Source of the DNA: Chromera velia
Taxonomy: Eukaryota; Sar; Chromeraceae
NCBI GenBank assembly: GCA_018398765.1
Contig: JAHBMJ010001494.1
Coordinates: 70,001 to 100,000 of the forward strand
Length of the DNA stretch: 30,000 bases
Direction of reading: 5' to 3'
Numbering within the stretch: position 1 is the stretch's first letter; the number at the start of each line of letters is the position of its first letter. Below are positions 19,200-30,000 of this stretch, one piece after another. A program made the position numbers and the translations under genes. Under the pieces are notes generated by a model. That model was not told the origin of the DNA and searched no databases. It worked only from the letters and a program-made list of their open reading frames with translations.

Positions 19200-20334
19200 A
19201 TCTAGTTTTTTTTTTTTTTAATTGTACACAAGCAATATGGTTATAGTCTGAATGCTAGGTTTGAGTGTATAAAGAGTAGACCAGAAAGTAGATTTTCTTA
19301 AAATTTCAATTTGTTTAAAATAGATGTCAGTGGATTGAAACACTCGCTAATAATAGAGTGTTTGCGGCAGTTTGCCTAGGTGACAGTAAGTGTTTGCATG
19401 GTTTTCAGAATTATAGTCTACAAGCTTTGAATATTAAAGTTTCCGCATGGTCAGTTTTTTTAGAAAAATACGTATCACTTGCATGTAAACCATACGATAC
19501 GTAACAATGAACTAGCTGTATAGATGGATGGAAGGTCAAGAGTACACGTGAGGCTGGTCGACATGCTAGGAACGGATCTAAAATACGTCTCTCACTAGTT
19601 ATAATTAGTCATGCAATGATTAAACAACGTTTCATTCTAGGTTTCATTTTGTATTTTATTTGATGTGTCTGCTAGTGACGCTAGTCTGCTTAATCTCTTT
19701 TATGCATGTAAGACCTAGTGTAAGACCCCCTAGAAGACCCTGTACTTCCTTTAATTTCGCTTTCTTTCTAACCCAAAAATCTTATATATATATAAACTTG
19801 AACAAAGTGAATAACAGGACTGTCTATATAGTTGTACATATAATAGTATATATAAGTATATACCACAAATATTTACAAAAATCTATACGTGTGTTATAAT
19901 CCTGTCTAGACTCTAGAATAAAAATGTAAGAAATGCCAAGCTAAATGAGGGCCCGAAAGCTAGGCGTAAAATCCCAGAAAATGTAAGGTGTTCCATAGAT
20001 GGTGCCGTGCGCGTTGCATGGCCCGTGCCGCCCATCTACGGTCGTCATGCATGCATAGGGGTTGCAGCTGCCGCCGGGTAAGTGAGTTCCTACGATGGCG
20101 CATGCACTTACGCATGTACTGACTTGACTCCGCGCGCAATGCGCGCGAACTGACTTGTATGTATATAAACCATATATGCAAAAATATCATATGATTTCAA
20201 ATTTCATATCGCTACAGTGTCAATAGTAAAGCATTAAATGCAACTTTCCATTTAATTGCTTGGTCATTCCTGTAAGCTCATCCATTTTACAACAAACTCT
20301 AACAGTAGCTTCACTTGAAACCAAGAATGAAGAG
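19200..20334. other. AT-rich island between convergent genes
   Basis: No gene is supported. The region starts with a T-run at 19207-19219, is AT-rich throughout, has TATATATATAAA at about 19785-19795 and alternating TATA-rich stretches to 19870. At 19985-20155 it switches to a GC-rich patch with many GCATGC/CGCATG palindromic words. It should hold the 3' UTR of the minus-strand repeat protein gene at its right end. Confidence 0.5.
20131..20147. repeat. GC hairpin inside AT-rich island
   Basis: CGCGCGC and GCGCGCG pair perfectly around AAT (7-bp stem, 3-nt loop). GACTTGACTC lies just left of it and GAACTGACTTG just right, so TGACTTG occurs on both sides in the same orientation. Confidence 0.6.
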
Positions 20335-20922
20335 CTATTCCGTCCTTTTTGATGATCTAGCTCCCGGATCCTCACAAGAAAAATGTACAGCCACAGCAAG
20401 TAAGGAAAAACAACGGTGGAGTAAGATGGTACATTCACTAAGACGTTGTTGTGTCTCGACTTCTGCCCTCTGCACCGCCTCAGGGGGGCTTGAAGCTTCG
20501 TTGCCCGTCTCCATGAAAGTGTCGTCCCTCGTCTCCTTCTCCTTCTCCTTCTCCATGCTGTTTTCAGAGTGACCGCTGATCAATGGCTCGAGGGCGCCAA
20601 GCACAGAGGGGATTCCTTGCAAGGCGTCTTGCATCAGGGCTCTCTTTGCTCTTCTTGTTTGGAGAATGATCTCGTTTCTGCTTCTGTCACCTTTTCCCCC
20701 TTTTCCCTCCCCGGCTTCGGAAGAATCCAGAGTGGAATCCACACACAATTTCACGCGGGAGGCGAACATGGAGATGACGCGTCTCTCCAGAGGGGCCGTG
20801 AGGGCACCGAGGTGGGCTGCCGTCTCGCTGCAAACAGACACAAAACGCGCAGAGCAGACAGACAGACAGACAGACTATATATATGTTTCTTCTTCTTCTC
20901 CCTCCTTTTCTTCATGAACACA

Positions 20923-20953
<31 letters not shown>

Positions 20954-23900
20954 GTCATCATTCAGTGAAAGCGAGGATTTGTGCAAGGAGCGAAACGACG
21001 AAGGTTAAAGAGGAGAAACCCCTCCTCGGTAGCCACTCCGTGGAGTCAATCGAGGAGTTACAGTCGCCAGACAAAACGCGAAGCTCGCTATGAACGGCGA
21101 GACAAAAAGCGAATAAACAAGCAAGGCCTAACTCCATACACTCACGGAGCGGACGGGAAGGCAAAAGGTGCAAAGACGTAGAAAGAAGCCAGTGAGTGCT
21201 TTGGCTGACTGACTGACTGACTGACTGACTGACTGACAAGAAGTCTGCGAGTCTGCCCACGTCAGACCAAGATGCCCTCTCGTTCCACTCTCCCCACTGC
21301 CTCTCATCATAGTCGACACCCACACGGACGCGCACAAACTTCCTGCCCCCTTGCAACGATTCCTCCTCATCCTCTAGGCCATCCGTACAGTCCGATCTCT
21401 TCCGGGCGTGCCCTTCCCACTCCTCCTGTGCCCCTTTGGCTTTTGTACAGCCGTCGATTGATAAAATATCTGCAAGCTCTCCTCCTTCTTTTCTATCCTG
21501 CGTCGGTGAAGAAACAAAACTTTCTTTCTCTTCCTTCACAGCAGTGTTCTGTTTCAACAAAACGTCGAGAGACGAATATGACAACGCTGACAGAAGGGAG
21601 GAAGGAACCAAAAAGTCTGCCCAGACAAGGGGACCTTCTCCGTCTCCGCTCCTCCCCCTATTGACCCCACCACCATCGGCGTGCAGCGTGGAAGAAGACG
21701 AAAAAGAGGAGAAGCGTCCTCGGTCTCTTGCATGATGTTCGCATGAAGAATGAGGAAGGCTCTCCAACAACACTTCAAGCCTTCCATCCTCACTTTCAAC
21801 GCGCCTTTCTTTTTGTTCCAACACCAGGGGAAGAGGGCGTTGCCGGATCCTCTGCCCGATCCATTCATTCCTCTGGCTCCCGCTTTGTTCAGTTGCATTC
21901 GAGACCCAGTCGGGCCGTGGTATAAGAAATTTCTCTGACTGCCGCACCGCAGCCACAGCAGCAGGATGTCCTTCCTGAACGCCCAGCAGATCCAGCCCCT
22001 TCAAGAACGACGAAAGCGAACCCAGGCTTGGCACCGTCGGGAGGGAATTCCTCCCTCGTTCCTTGCCCTCTGCTGGTCTCTGCTGTGCCCTCTCTTCACC
22101 GGTATCCCCTTCTCTACCCTTCGCGTGTATCCCCTCATGTGTTCCATTTATCTGTACAGATTCCTCAGGAGACAAAGCAGACAAAATCTCCTCAGCCCTC
22201 CTGACTAACCGAGAGACCAACATGGGATCTGCAACCCGGAGGGACCCCAGTGCCCACCTGCATGCGGGCAGAGAGGAAGGAGAAATACGGAGGGAGCACA
22301 GAGAAGACAGACAGAGAAGCAGCTACTCGGAAGAAGGAGACATAGTACAAGTCAAAGACGTGTGGCAACGTTGAAATGAGGAGAGAGATGTAAGGCTACA
22401 GGCACAGCAAAAGAAAACGAGGGAAAAGTAAAAACAAAAGAGTCTGTGCCAGTGTAGCTCAAAGCATGAAGAAACATAGACTGAAAGAGTCTTCCGCAGG
22501 AACAAGTCAACTCACAAAGCGAGTCCTGCGTTCTAAATTTAGCAGTCTTGACTTTCTATCCCTTTCTGACTTCAGTTCAATAGTATGCCAGCCACTGTGG
22601 CAGCAAACCCACAGAAGTTGAGCCACTGTTGCGAAGTCTGCCCTCTGTGCCATCTCGGGCCGTCTGCGTGTCTCCAGACACACCAGAGAGGAGACCTCTC
22701 CCATGTCCACAACATTCAGCCGCGCTGCTGCTCCCAGGAGGTTGGCCAGACAGATGAGGGAGAAGCTGCAACCACCGAGATCAAATGATCGAACGTCCAC
22801 TTCCATAATGAATGAGGTAGAAGAAGAAAGAGAAAGGTTGCTAGCGCCGAAATAAATCCGATGGGATTCAGAGGCCGGCATTGTTTTGTTCATGCGGCAA
22901 ACGCACACTTCATCGAGCTGAAAGCATTGACGAAAGAGGATGAAGGAAAAGATCGTCGGTCAGCACACAAGGAAATCGATCAAGAGAGTCATGCAGACCG
23001 GGGTCCACCACGCAGTCCACTGACCGTTTCTCTCTAATTTTTCTGACCCTCTCCTCCACCTTCACTGACGATGCAGGGACCTCCGAACAATTCCTGTCTC
23101 CCCCCCCTCCTATCTTTTCCCACGCTCCACGATTCCCCTTCTTGGTCTCTGAAACTGCTCCCCAACTTTTGTTGTCTGTGCGATTAACCGAACCATTCAC
23201 AGACCCTCCTCCATGTCCAAGAGCGAATTCTGTCTCATTTACATTTTCAGACTTCTCAGCAGGAGGAACAGAAAGTCTCTTCCCAGCCAACCAAAGCAGC
23301 CTCCTCAGAAGGTCAGACGAAGAGGAGGAGCACGAAGGAGAAGAAGGGAAAGAAAGTCGAGAGGAACAACACCCGCCCTGCCGAAATCTCCCGAGAGCCC
23401 AACTGCAAAACAATAAAAAAACAATACAACACACACCGACATCAGCTGTGTGGGGGCAAAGAAACCGAGCGAACTGAAGAGCTCTTGATGTTCCCCTGAC
23501 TGTATGCGGACTCTGTATTTGAAAATCAACCGCTTCCACATTTCCGTAAAACAACAAATTTCAGCCTGCAGATATGATTCGTAACCATTTGCGCGACCAC
23601 ACGGCACTTCTGAGACCAACCAAACCAAAGGACAAAGCACATCGAGATCTTCGAATGGAGGGAGCACCAGGTTTGAAAAAGAGCCTAGCACGCGATCGAG
23701 GGGACACGAGGCTTTGGAAGTTCAGGAGTCACTCACTCATCATTGAATATTCGGCTCTCGTCGTCTCTAATTGTGAAAAATGATGGCGGAAGACTGCCTA
23801 ACGACTCACTGACTGACTGACGCTATTTGCGATATGTGGTGATTTTCTAGTCTCCACCTTTTCTTTTGTCTATTCTTCCCACAGTCTCCACGGGTTTCCA

Positions 23901-26900
23901 TCTCAAGTCTCCTCGCTGTCGCTCTCTCTGCTGCTAGCGCAACCTGCAGACCCACAGACTCAGACACAGACCCCACACCCGTCTCCCTCACAACCCCCTC
24001 TGCACCCCCTGCAAAAGCTCCCGAAGAAAAACACGACGCCACGACCTGCCAAATCATTGCCAAGTCAGTGCCCTTCAAGTCCTCAGCAGCAGATTCGATC
24101 CGACAGCAGAAGAGATCAACAAAAGAAGACGCCTCAATCTTCTCTCTCCCAGCCTGTACACGCCCGAGACCTTGCATCCTTTCTTTCAATTCCATTCCTT
24201 GTTTCCTGCCCTCTTCTCGCACGATAGACTCCGAAAAAGACTTTCGCTTGCCTTCTTGTGTGACCCTTTTCACTTCACCAAGCCCACTGCCCTCCGATGA
24301 CGCACGACGCTGGCGTCTCTGAGGAAACGGTCCTATTCTGCCTCCCCCCAGGTCGCGCGCTTTTCCAACGTCCCCCTGAATCCCTGTGTGCATCCTTTCA
24401 CTTGAACCGTCCGACTCCTCCAAGGAAACCGCCGACACACGAACGTTTCTCTGTGGAAAGGGTCCAACTCTGTCCCCCCCCAAGTCTCTGGCTTTGCCTT
24501 CTTCGCCCATCCCCCGACTCTCTCCCTTCACCCTTCCACTTGTCGTGGGTTCATCCAATGGTTCTTTTCTCCTCTCCCAGCCGCCGTCCTCAGACACAGG
24601 CAGAAAGTCTCCTTCAACTTCACCTCCAATCTCACCCCCCCCTGCAGCATCACCCCGCTTTTGTGCTCTTTCCAGACGCCCCGCGCGTGCAAGCAGCAGT
24701 CTGCACAAACGTTTCATGAAGAGGAGAGCATTTGTCGAACAGTGGACGTTGCAAGAGACAAAGAAGAGCGCGAAAGCGGTCAATAAACAAAAACGGAAGA
24801 AAGGCGATGCTGTCCAGCACAAACAGGGACAGTGCAAGGAGGGAAAGCAAGCAGGAACAGGAGTCAGCTAAAAACAGTAATGCCCCCAAACCCACTGGCA
24901 CACGCAAAAGGAAGAAACAAGAACGGTAGCCAATGTGGAAGCCGGCCGAGACCATGCATAGATCAGTTGTCCCTGAAACAAACAATCAATCCTCTGAAGC
25001 GAACTAGTCAGTCAGCTGAGACGAAAGTTCACTACTCCTTTTTTCGTAAACTGATTTATCGAAAGAACAAAACCAGGGAACCCGTAGGTAAGCGTGTACT
25101 TTTGAGCCCCAGGGGATGGCACAGACAGGCATACACGCAATAGACGCGTCCGGTGAGTGGCCAGGAAGGTTTCATGTCTCTTTGCCCCAAAGCAAGGTAT
25201 CTCTACTGTATCAATACTAAACCCTCCACCCCTTCTTTCTCCCTCTCTGCTGCATTCTCTTGATCTCTCGGATCAATAACACATCTCGGATCAATAACAC
25301 AGGAACAGTAGAAACAAAAAAATCAGTGAACCACTCGGACTGACGCTGCGAAAATCATATCACTAAGGCGAGAAGTCTTCTGCTTCTTCCGGTGAAAGAG
25401 GGGGCGTGTCAAATCGCCGCCGCTTTCAAAGTGTTCATCCAAGTGTGCATCTACATCTCTTGTCTCCTCTTCCTCTCCCTGCAGGGCAGGACTGTCGCCT
25501 CCCTCTTCCTCTTCTTCTCCTTCCACCTGCCCCTCATCGTCGCATTTCGAGGAGAAGATGACCTCAAAGGCGTCCGCACAGAGGCAAAGAAGCTCGGACA
25601 CAATTTCACCTCCACTGCCACCGCGTGAAGGATCGTCTTTCTGCTTGCAATATATTGTGCGGTGGGAGGAGACGGGAAAAGCAAGCAAGGTAAGTAAGTA
25701 TACATTTACAGACACTCAAAAACAAAAGCTGCATACGCATCAATCCTCGCAACCAGCAAGGGCGCATGAATCGGTCCCGCCTCACGCCTCAATCAGAGAG
25801 ACACCCAGCGGAGAACCGCAAAAAAACAAAAACGAGCCTGGAGGAAGAAGGCACAAAAGAAAGAAAGAAAGAACGAACGAAAGGAACTGCTGCCACACAT
25901 CTAGAAGATCCAAGGCAGGAAGGAAGGAAGGAATAACGACCAACCTCCAGCTCAAGAGCCTCCACTGCCTGAAGGACTGAGTTCACCATTGCTGCCGTGA
26001 CTGTCAGAGATTCACCAAAATTCTCTTCTTCCTTCTCACTACGTTTCTCAGAGACACCCCCAACCTCTGCAGATTCTCCAGGTCGAACGACTGCATCACC
26101 AGCCACTCTCTCTTCCCTCAAGATCCCAACATTTCCAGCGCCCCCCCTTTCAGTTCCATTCCCTGTTACGCCCCCACACGAAGCCCCCAGCTTTTGGTTC
26201 TCGCGCCGCCTTCCCTCCAGGAACAGACGGAGGACAGAGCAGACCAGGCACAGGGACCTGTCAAGCACCCGAGCGGCGGATTCGGTTGCCGCCTGAAACC
26301 TGCAGCACAGGCATAGCAAACAGACCGCATGGTGGTGTCGTTCTTTTCCACACTGACAGTGACAGACAGATTTTGTGTTGCTTTCTCATTCTTGTTTCCT
26401 TCTCACGGTCTCGGCAGAACGGACGGACAGAGGGACGAGCAGAATTACGGCAGAAACGAAAACAGAAAGAAGCACTGGAAGAACCACAGAATCCACCCTC
26501 GTGAAGCTAGCTCTTCATCAGTGAATCACCCGCTAATCAACCCAAAAGGATAGCGGTGGGTGTGCGCTCTCTCTGCATGCCACAAGATGAGTTCAAATTG
26601 AGGCAGAGGAACAAAGCGGAGTCTACCCTAGTCTCTCTGAGGACACATGAACACGCACTGAGGAACGAGTCTCATTCCCTTCCCTGCGTATGCGCTCGCT
26701 GCCTTTCCGTCCTTTCTTCCCTTCCCACCTGCGTTTGGTTCTCCTCTGGACCTCTCCGAGAGTTTCGGGTGGACGATGCAACCTTTCTCTAGCCCCTCTC
26801 TGCCCGCGTTCCCGAAGGAGAAACAAAATGCGGTCGGCCCTCGCCAAGCTCCCTCGGTGCCTCTCTCTCCGACCGCCTCTTCCCCTCCGACGTCCTGCAG

Positions 26901-27378
26901 ACGGCCATAACCTCCCAACAGACCAGACTACATGGCACACCTGAGGAAAGGCAGTCACAATTCTGGCCTCATCCTCTGCAGCCCCGCCGTCTGAAAGGGA
27001 ATCGGGAGGGGGCGGAAGGAGTTCTTCGATCCTCTGGAGGAGCACCAGCAGGCCGAAGGAACGCTGTAGAGAAAATGAACGCCCGTGCCTTGCCACTGCG
27101 TCAAAGATCTTCACGCACTGCTGCAGGTCTTTCCCTCTTGCTTTCATCATTTCATTGTGAAGTTTGACCGTCTCCTCGGTCCAGCTTTCAGGCGTCTCCA
27201 ACGAATACTCCGCATTCATGTCGACCCCGTTCAAAAGTTGCAGCTTGACACAGCTGCGCGGCTGTAACCCGTGACACACACTGTTGCGTCTAATGCCCAT
27301 TGGAAAGAGATGTGCAGGAACGACCAGACAGACCCAGAGAAGCAAAAGAAAGAAAGACTCAAAACCACGAAACGCCAT
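20335..27378 (-). CDS. Large OPR/HPR/FASTK-like helical-repeat protein with signal peptide, about eight exons
   Basis: Proposed exons (minus strand): 27378-26729, 26299-25945, 25640 to about 25330, 24700-23858, 23402 to about 22960, 22917-22516, 22257-21238, 20827-20335 (stop). Junctions 1/2, 2/3, 4/5 and 7/8 are in phase with GT-AG sites; those around exons 3/4, 5/6 and 6/7 are unresolved, so the total of roughly 1450-1500 residues is approximate. The protein begins with a signal peptide (FLLLLWVCLVVPAHLF) followed by a basic, Arg/Ser-containing stretch, the layout of a bipartite plastid leader. Repeated helix pairs contain OPR/HPR-type signatures: VCHVVWSVGRLW, LICLANLLGAAARLNVVD, VAQLLWVCCHSGW, and WALGSLRVADPMLVSRLVRR at the start of exon 7. 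Such proteins bind organellar RNA and act in its processing, stability or translation. Acidic and low-complexity linkers separate the helical parts. No RAP domain is visible at the C-terminus. Two adjacent genes instead of one cannot be excluded. Confidence 0.55.
20856..20953. repeat. GACA tetranucleotide runs, intron 7 of helical-repeat gene
   Basis: Two GACA arrays, at 20857-20873 and 20926-20953, flank a TATATATG and TTCTTC segment within the proposed last intron. Confidence 0.9.
21204..21237. repeat. GACT tetranucleotide run at the exon 7 donor of helical-repeat gene
   Basis: About eight GACT units end exactly at the proposed splice donor (minus strand GTCAGTCAG). Read as coding it gives a Ser-Val-Ser-Gln repeat; with the splice at 21238/21237 the phase agrees with the next exon. 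Because the repeat supplies several identical GTCAGT donors at 4-bp spacing, donor slippage would change frame. Confidence 0.8.
24323..24520 (-). repeat. Internal protein duplication GKARDLGG..GPFPQR in exon 4 of helical-repeat gene
   Basis: The peptide GKARDLGGDRVGPFPQR recurs about 55 residues later as GKARDLGGGRIGPFPQR. It lies in the low-complexity linker, not in the helical part, and indicates a local tandem duplication of coding DNA. Its conservation in frame supports this exon being translated. Confidence 0.7.
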
Positions 27379-28002
27379 GAGGAGCCCGTGGCATCACTCG
27401 GCGCCGAGAAAAAAAATTAAAGGTGCCTTCTGACGACACACATTTGGGACGGAAAACGACAGACTTCCCATAATGACGGGGAATCTAAAGTTGTGGCTGC
27501 TCTCTTTCAAAGCAGTACTAGTTCGAGGGGGGGCAACACCCCGCCGGAAGAGTCCGGGACAACACTGTCAGTTTCACACAATTGTGGACGGAGAGAGGTT
27601 ATGCATCCATGACTGGTTCTCGATCAATTGCGTGGTCACCGAAGTGGCTTGCTGGGCGGATAGAGGAAGTATCACTCCGGTCATGGGTTTCGAATTAAAT
27701 TTGACTTAGAGCATGAGGTGTCCGACCTTGTCTTGGAAAGGGATAGTCTTTGGAGACGGCGTTCATGCAAAGTGACGTACGAGACGGCCTCGAGCTCGGC
27801 AACATGCGGAGACGGCACGATCGAAGGGACCGCGAGAGACGTCAAAGAGTCCAAGAGACGTCGTAGACGGATCGATAACCGGTACTGGTTTAATACTACC
27901 CCAGTGTCACATTCCGTCTTGCACACGCCTTCTTCAGTGACAGTTTTCTGTGGCTGGAATTGCCTGCGTGCGTTTGCTTTCTTCAGTTTTTCTTCAAATT
28001 AG
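27379..28002. promoter_or_regulatory. Divergent intergenic region between helical-repeat gene and SDR gene
   Basis: This 624-bp spacer lies between two head-to-head start codons. Two plus-strand frames (27473-27709 and 27718-28002) lack domains; the second ends with a stop codon that directly abuts the SDR start. No TATA box is evident. It is a candidate bidirectional promoter. Confidence 0.5.
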
Positions 28003-28450
28003 ATGTCGTCGCCCCGCGTGATCATTGTTGGTGGGAGTTCCGGGATGGGCAGGGGGTGTGCGCGTGCTGTGGTTCGGGCGGGCGGGAGGGCTGTGATCTG
28101 TTCCCGGTCTCAGGAGAAGCTTGACAAAGCTGCCCGCAACATGGCAGAGGCTGCAGCGAACCCGAAGGCCGGATTGGAGCAGGTGGAGACGCGTGTTCTC
28201 GATTTCACCGAGGAGACGGCTGTCGAGAGTTTCTTCTCGGGACTCGAGGAGAAGTCCGTCGACGCTCTCGTCGTTACAGCCTTAGGCCCGGCTGCTCACG
28301 GACCTTTCCTTTCTCAACCCACGGAGGATTTCCGAAGAATGATGGAGAACAAATTCTTTGGTCCCCTTTTCTGCGCCAAGCATGGTGCGAGGGTCTTGAA
28401 GGACGGGGGAGGGATTGTCTTTGTGAGTGGAATTCTCAGCCAGCGGCCCG
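28003..28450 (+). CDS. Short-chain dehydrogenase/reductase, first exon (partial gene)
   Basis: The exon encodes 149 codons plus one base and ends at a CCCG|GTCAGT donor; reading on gives a stop five codons later. It opens with a classical Rossmann start, PRVIIVGGSSGMGRGCARAV, where GGSSGMG is the TGxxxGxG cofactor loop. A basic Cys-Ser-Arg-Ser after strand 2 suggests NADP preference. VLDFTEE matches the acidic adenine-binding turn. The usual NNAG is replaced by TALGPA. Strand 5 with its serine, GIVFVSGILSQRPG, ends the exon, so the Tyr-x-x-x-Lys catalytic part must be encoded further downstream. I find no matching exon in the remaining 1550 bp, so the next exon is probably beyond the right edge; a pseudogene truncated here is the alternative. 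It is head-to-head with the helical-repeat gene. Confidence 0.75.
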
Positions 28451-29569
28451 GTCAGTGCAGGGTCTGAAAAAAAAAAGGTATTGATCTTTTGTCCTGCATG
28501 CTCGAAGTCTCTGTAACGGCTCGTAGGCATTTTCTTCGTGCAAACTCTTGGAGTGACCATTTATTTCCTTACATAAATTTCTGAATCCCTTAGTCTTCCT
28601 TCGGTTTCCATTAAATTTCCTTCTGCATCCAAAGGCCTTTCGGCACAATTATTCGGCTGGTCTTCTGCCTGAGGTTGAATTTATTGTTCAGTCGGATTTG
28701 TTCCCTTTTCCGATTTCTTCCTCTTCATACTGCTCTCACGTGTCACAGTTCTTGGGGCCTTTGGGCATTCTGCAAAAAGGGAAGAGAGGGAAAGAAAGCG
28801 ACGCGGGAGGGGCAGCCAAGTATAGAAGCCGGGCACTGTGCAAAAAGGGAAGAGAGGAAAAGAAAGGGATGTGTCTTGATCGCGTATTGCATGTTTACAC
28901 TGTCGGAGAGTCACCCACTGTGTCAGTGCCTGAATACTGACTTCTCTCTTTGCTCCGCACAATCCTCTTTAGTTTTGTTTGTTTAAAATTCCCTTCTTTG
29001 TTAGAGCGCTCCGTCAGATTGCTTCCAATTTCGATTCTTCCTTCGGACTTGTTCTGCACTCATCCGTTCCGCCTCTCTGAAAGTTTTCCTGACAGGCTCT
29101 CGGTGCGGTCAACTGCCTTCTCTCTCGTCTTCCATTCTGTTGAACAGTTGCATGGCTTCTGCCGCCCTTCGATCTCCTCACCCAGTGTCCGGCCTCTCTC
29201 TAATTGCCGATGCCTCCTGCCGGCACCAAGCGAGGAATCAGGACAGCAGTGAAGGAAATAAAGAAAAACCGGAAAAAGAAGCGCCTTTGCAAGAAGGGGA
29301 GAGAAAAGCGAAGAAAAGAGGAAACAGAAGAAGCAACACAAAGAAACAAACAGAAAAAGAAAGAAAGACAGAAAGAAAGAAAGAAAGAACGAACGAACGA
29401 ACGAACGAAAGAATGAAAGAATGAAAGAATGAACGAATGAAAGAAAGAATGAAAGAAACAAAGAACGAACGAACGAGCGAACGAACGAAAGAGAGAATGA
29501 AAGAATGAAAGAATAAAAGAATGAAAGAATGAACGAATGAGAGAAAAAAAGAATGAAAGAAACAAAGAA

Positions 29570-29605
<36 letters not shown>

Positions 29606-30000
29606 AACAAGCAAAGAAACAAAGAAACAAAGAAGAAAAGAAAAGAAAAGAAAAGAAAGAAAGAAAGAAAGAAAGGAAAGCAAGGAAGGAAGGAAGGAAG
29701 GAAGGAAGGAGGGAAAGAAAGAAGGAAGGAAGGAAAGAAGGAAGGAAGGAAAGAAGGAAGGAAGGAAGGAAGGAAGAGAAGAATTTGTTTCAAGCTCCAC
29801 GGTTTCCACTCGATTGACGAAGGAAGTAAGAAGTTGTTGGCAGACATGTTCTTCTGCGCGATAGATGAATTTTTTCTCGTGAAGGTCTCTCTCTATGATC
29901 TTAGATTCATACCCCTCTCTCGGAACCCCTCTCTTGGACTTCTCAGTCTGTCAGGCTATTTGATTTGAGTCTGAGCTAACCCTCATGACTCGTTCAAGTC
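28451..30000. other. Putative long first intron of the SDR gene, largely simple repeat
   Basis: No further SDR exon is recognisable. The first 750 bp contain a duplicated 20-bp-scale motif (GCAAAAAGGGAAGAGAGGAAA-like at about 28770 and 28839). From 29250 to 29775 lies a purine GAAA/GAAC/GGAA array, and the last 220 bp show no domain on either strand. Confidence 0.5.
29250..29775. repeat. Large polypurine GAAA/GAAT/GAAC/GGAA array
   Basis: More than 500 bp of almost pure purine tetramers is organised in blocks: GAAA, then GAAC/GAAT variants, GAAA again, AAAAG pentamers, and finally GGAA. The long Lys-Glu-Arg and Phe-Leu-Ser frames on both strands are composition artefacts. On the plus strand it is purine, so the SDR transcript would carry poly-purine. 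Confidence 0.95.

Noticed and set aside
18319-19246. Long Ser-Leu-Thr-His repeat proteins
   Set aside because: Tetranucleotide repeat without stops in any frame; overlapping frames are equally open, and there is no start context or domain.
27473-28002. Small plus-strand genes upstream of the SDR start
   Set aside because: No domain, no splice link, and position within the divergent promoter region.
29060-29968. Phe-Leu-Ser-rich (minus) and Lys-Glu-Arg-rich (plus) proteins
   Set aside because: Products of the GAAA/GGAA purine array, open on both strands.

Overview
The window is nuclear DNA of a protist. Genes are split by short GT-AG introns (about 50 to 900 bp), coding sequence has mixed GC, and intergenic and intronic DNA is loaded with microsatellites and AT-rich islands. 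One gene encodes a protein with a hydrophobic signal peptide followed by a basic stretch and organelle-type RNA-binding helical repeats, as in lineages with a complex plastid. Together these suggest an alveolate, most likely a chromerid such as Chromera velia; that identification is inference, not proof.

I can support seven protein-coding genes. From left to right: (1) the N-terminal 312 residues of a CTR9-like Paf1-complex subunit, minus strand, running off the left edge; (2) a single-exon SARNP/Tho1/MOS11-like mRNP protein without a SAP domain, plus strand; (3) a two-exon beta-propeller-like/BTB/BACK protein, minus strand, 9410 to 7299; (4) a ten-exon dual-specificity-phosphatase-like pseudoenzyme, plus strand, 10516 to 16303; (5) a single-exon NAD(P)-binding atypical SDR with a polybasic Cys-Cys tail, plus strand, 17552 to 18331; (6) a large multi-exon OPR/HPR/FASTK-like organelle RNA-binding candidate, minus strand, 27378 to about 20335; (7) the first exon of a classical short-chain dehydrogenase, plus strand, from 28003 and continuing past the right edge.

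Six of the seven genes form head-to-head pairs (1/2, 3/4, 6/7) separated by 671, 1105 and 624 bp, so shared or bidirectional promoters are likely. The CTR9/SARNP pair joins two nuclear mRNA-biogenesis functions.

The most interesting locus is gene 4. Its phosphatase signature has Ser in place of the catalytic Cys and Leu in place of the preceding His, while Gly and Arg are kept. Its tail carries sequences resembling PP1 docking motifs (RVSW, GILK). Its 3' half contains a three-copy, roughly 955-bp tandem duplication, and the first two units each carry a 57-bp symmetric, phase-1 candidate exon.

The rest is non-coding or unresolved: AT-rich islands (about 4020-5060, 16810-17050, 19200-20330), a 71-bp direct-repeat pair flanking a possible degraded coding fragment (5062-6328), small hairpins, and very large simple-repeat arrays (CA, CT, CTTT, ACTC, CATT, GAAA). 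I found no rRNA, tRNA, CRISPR array or intact transposon.
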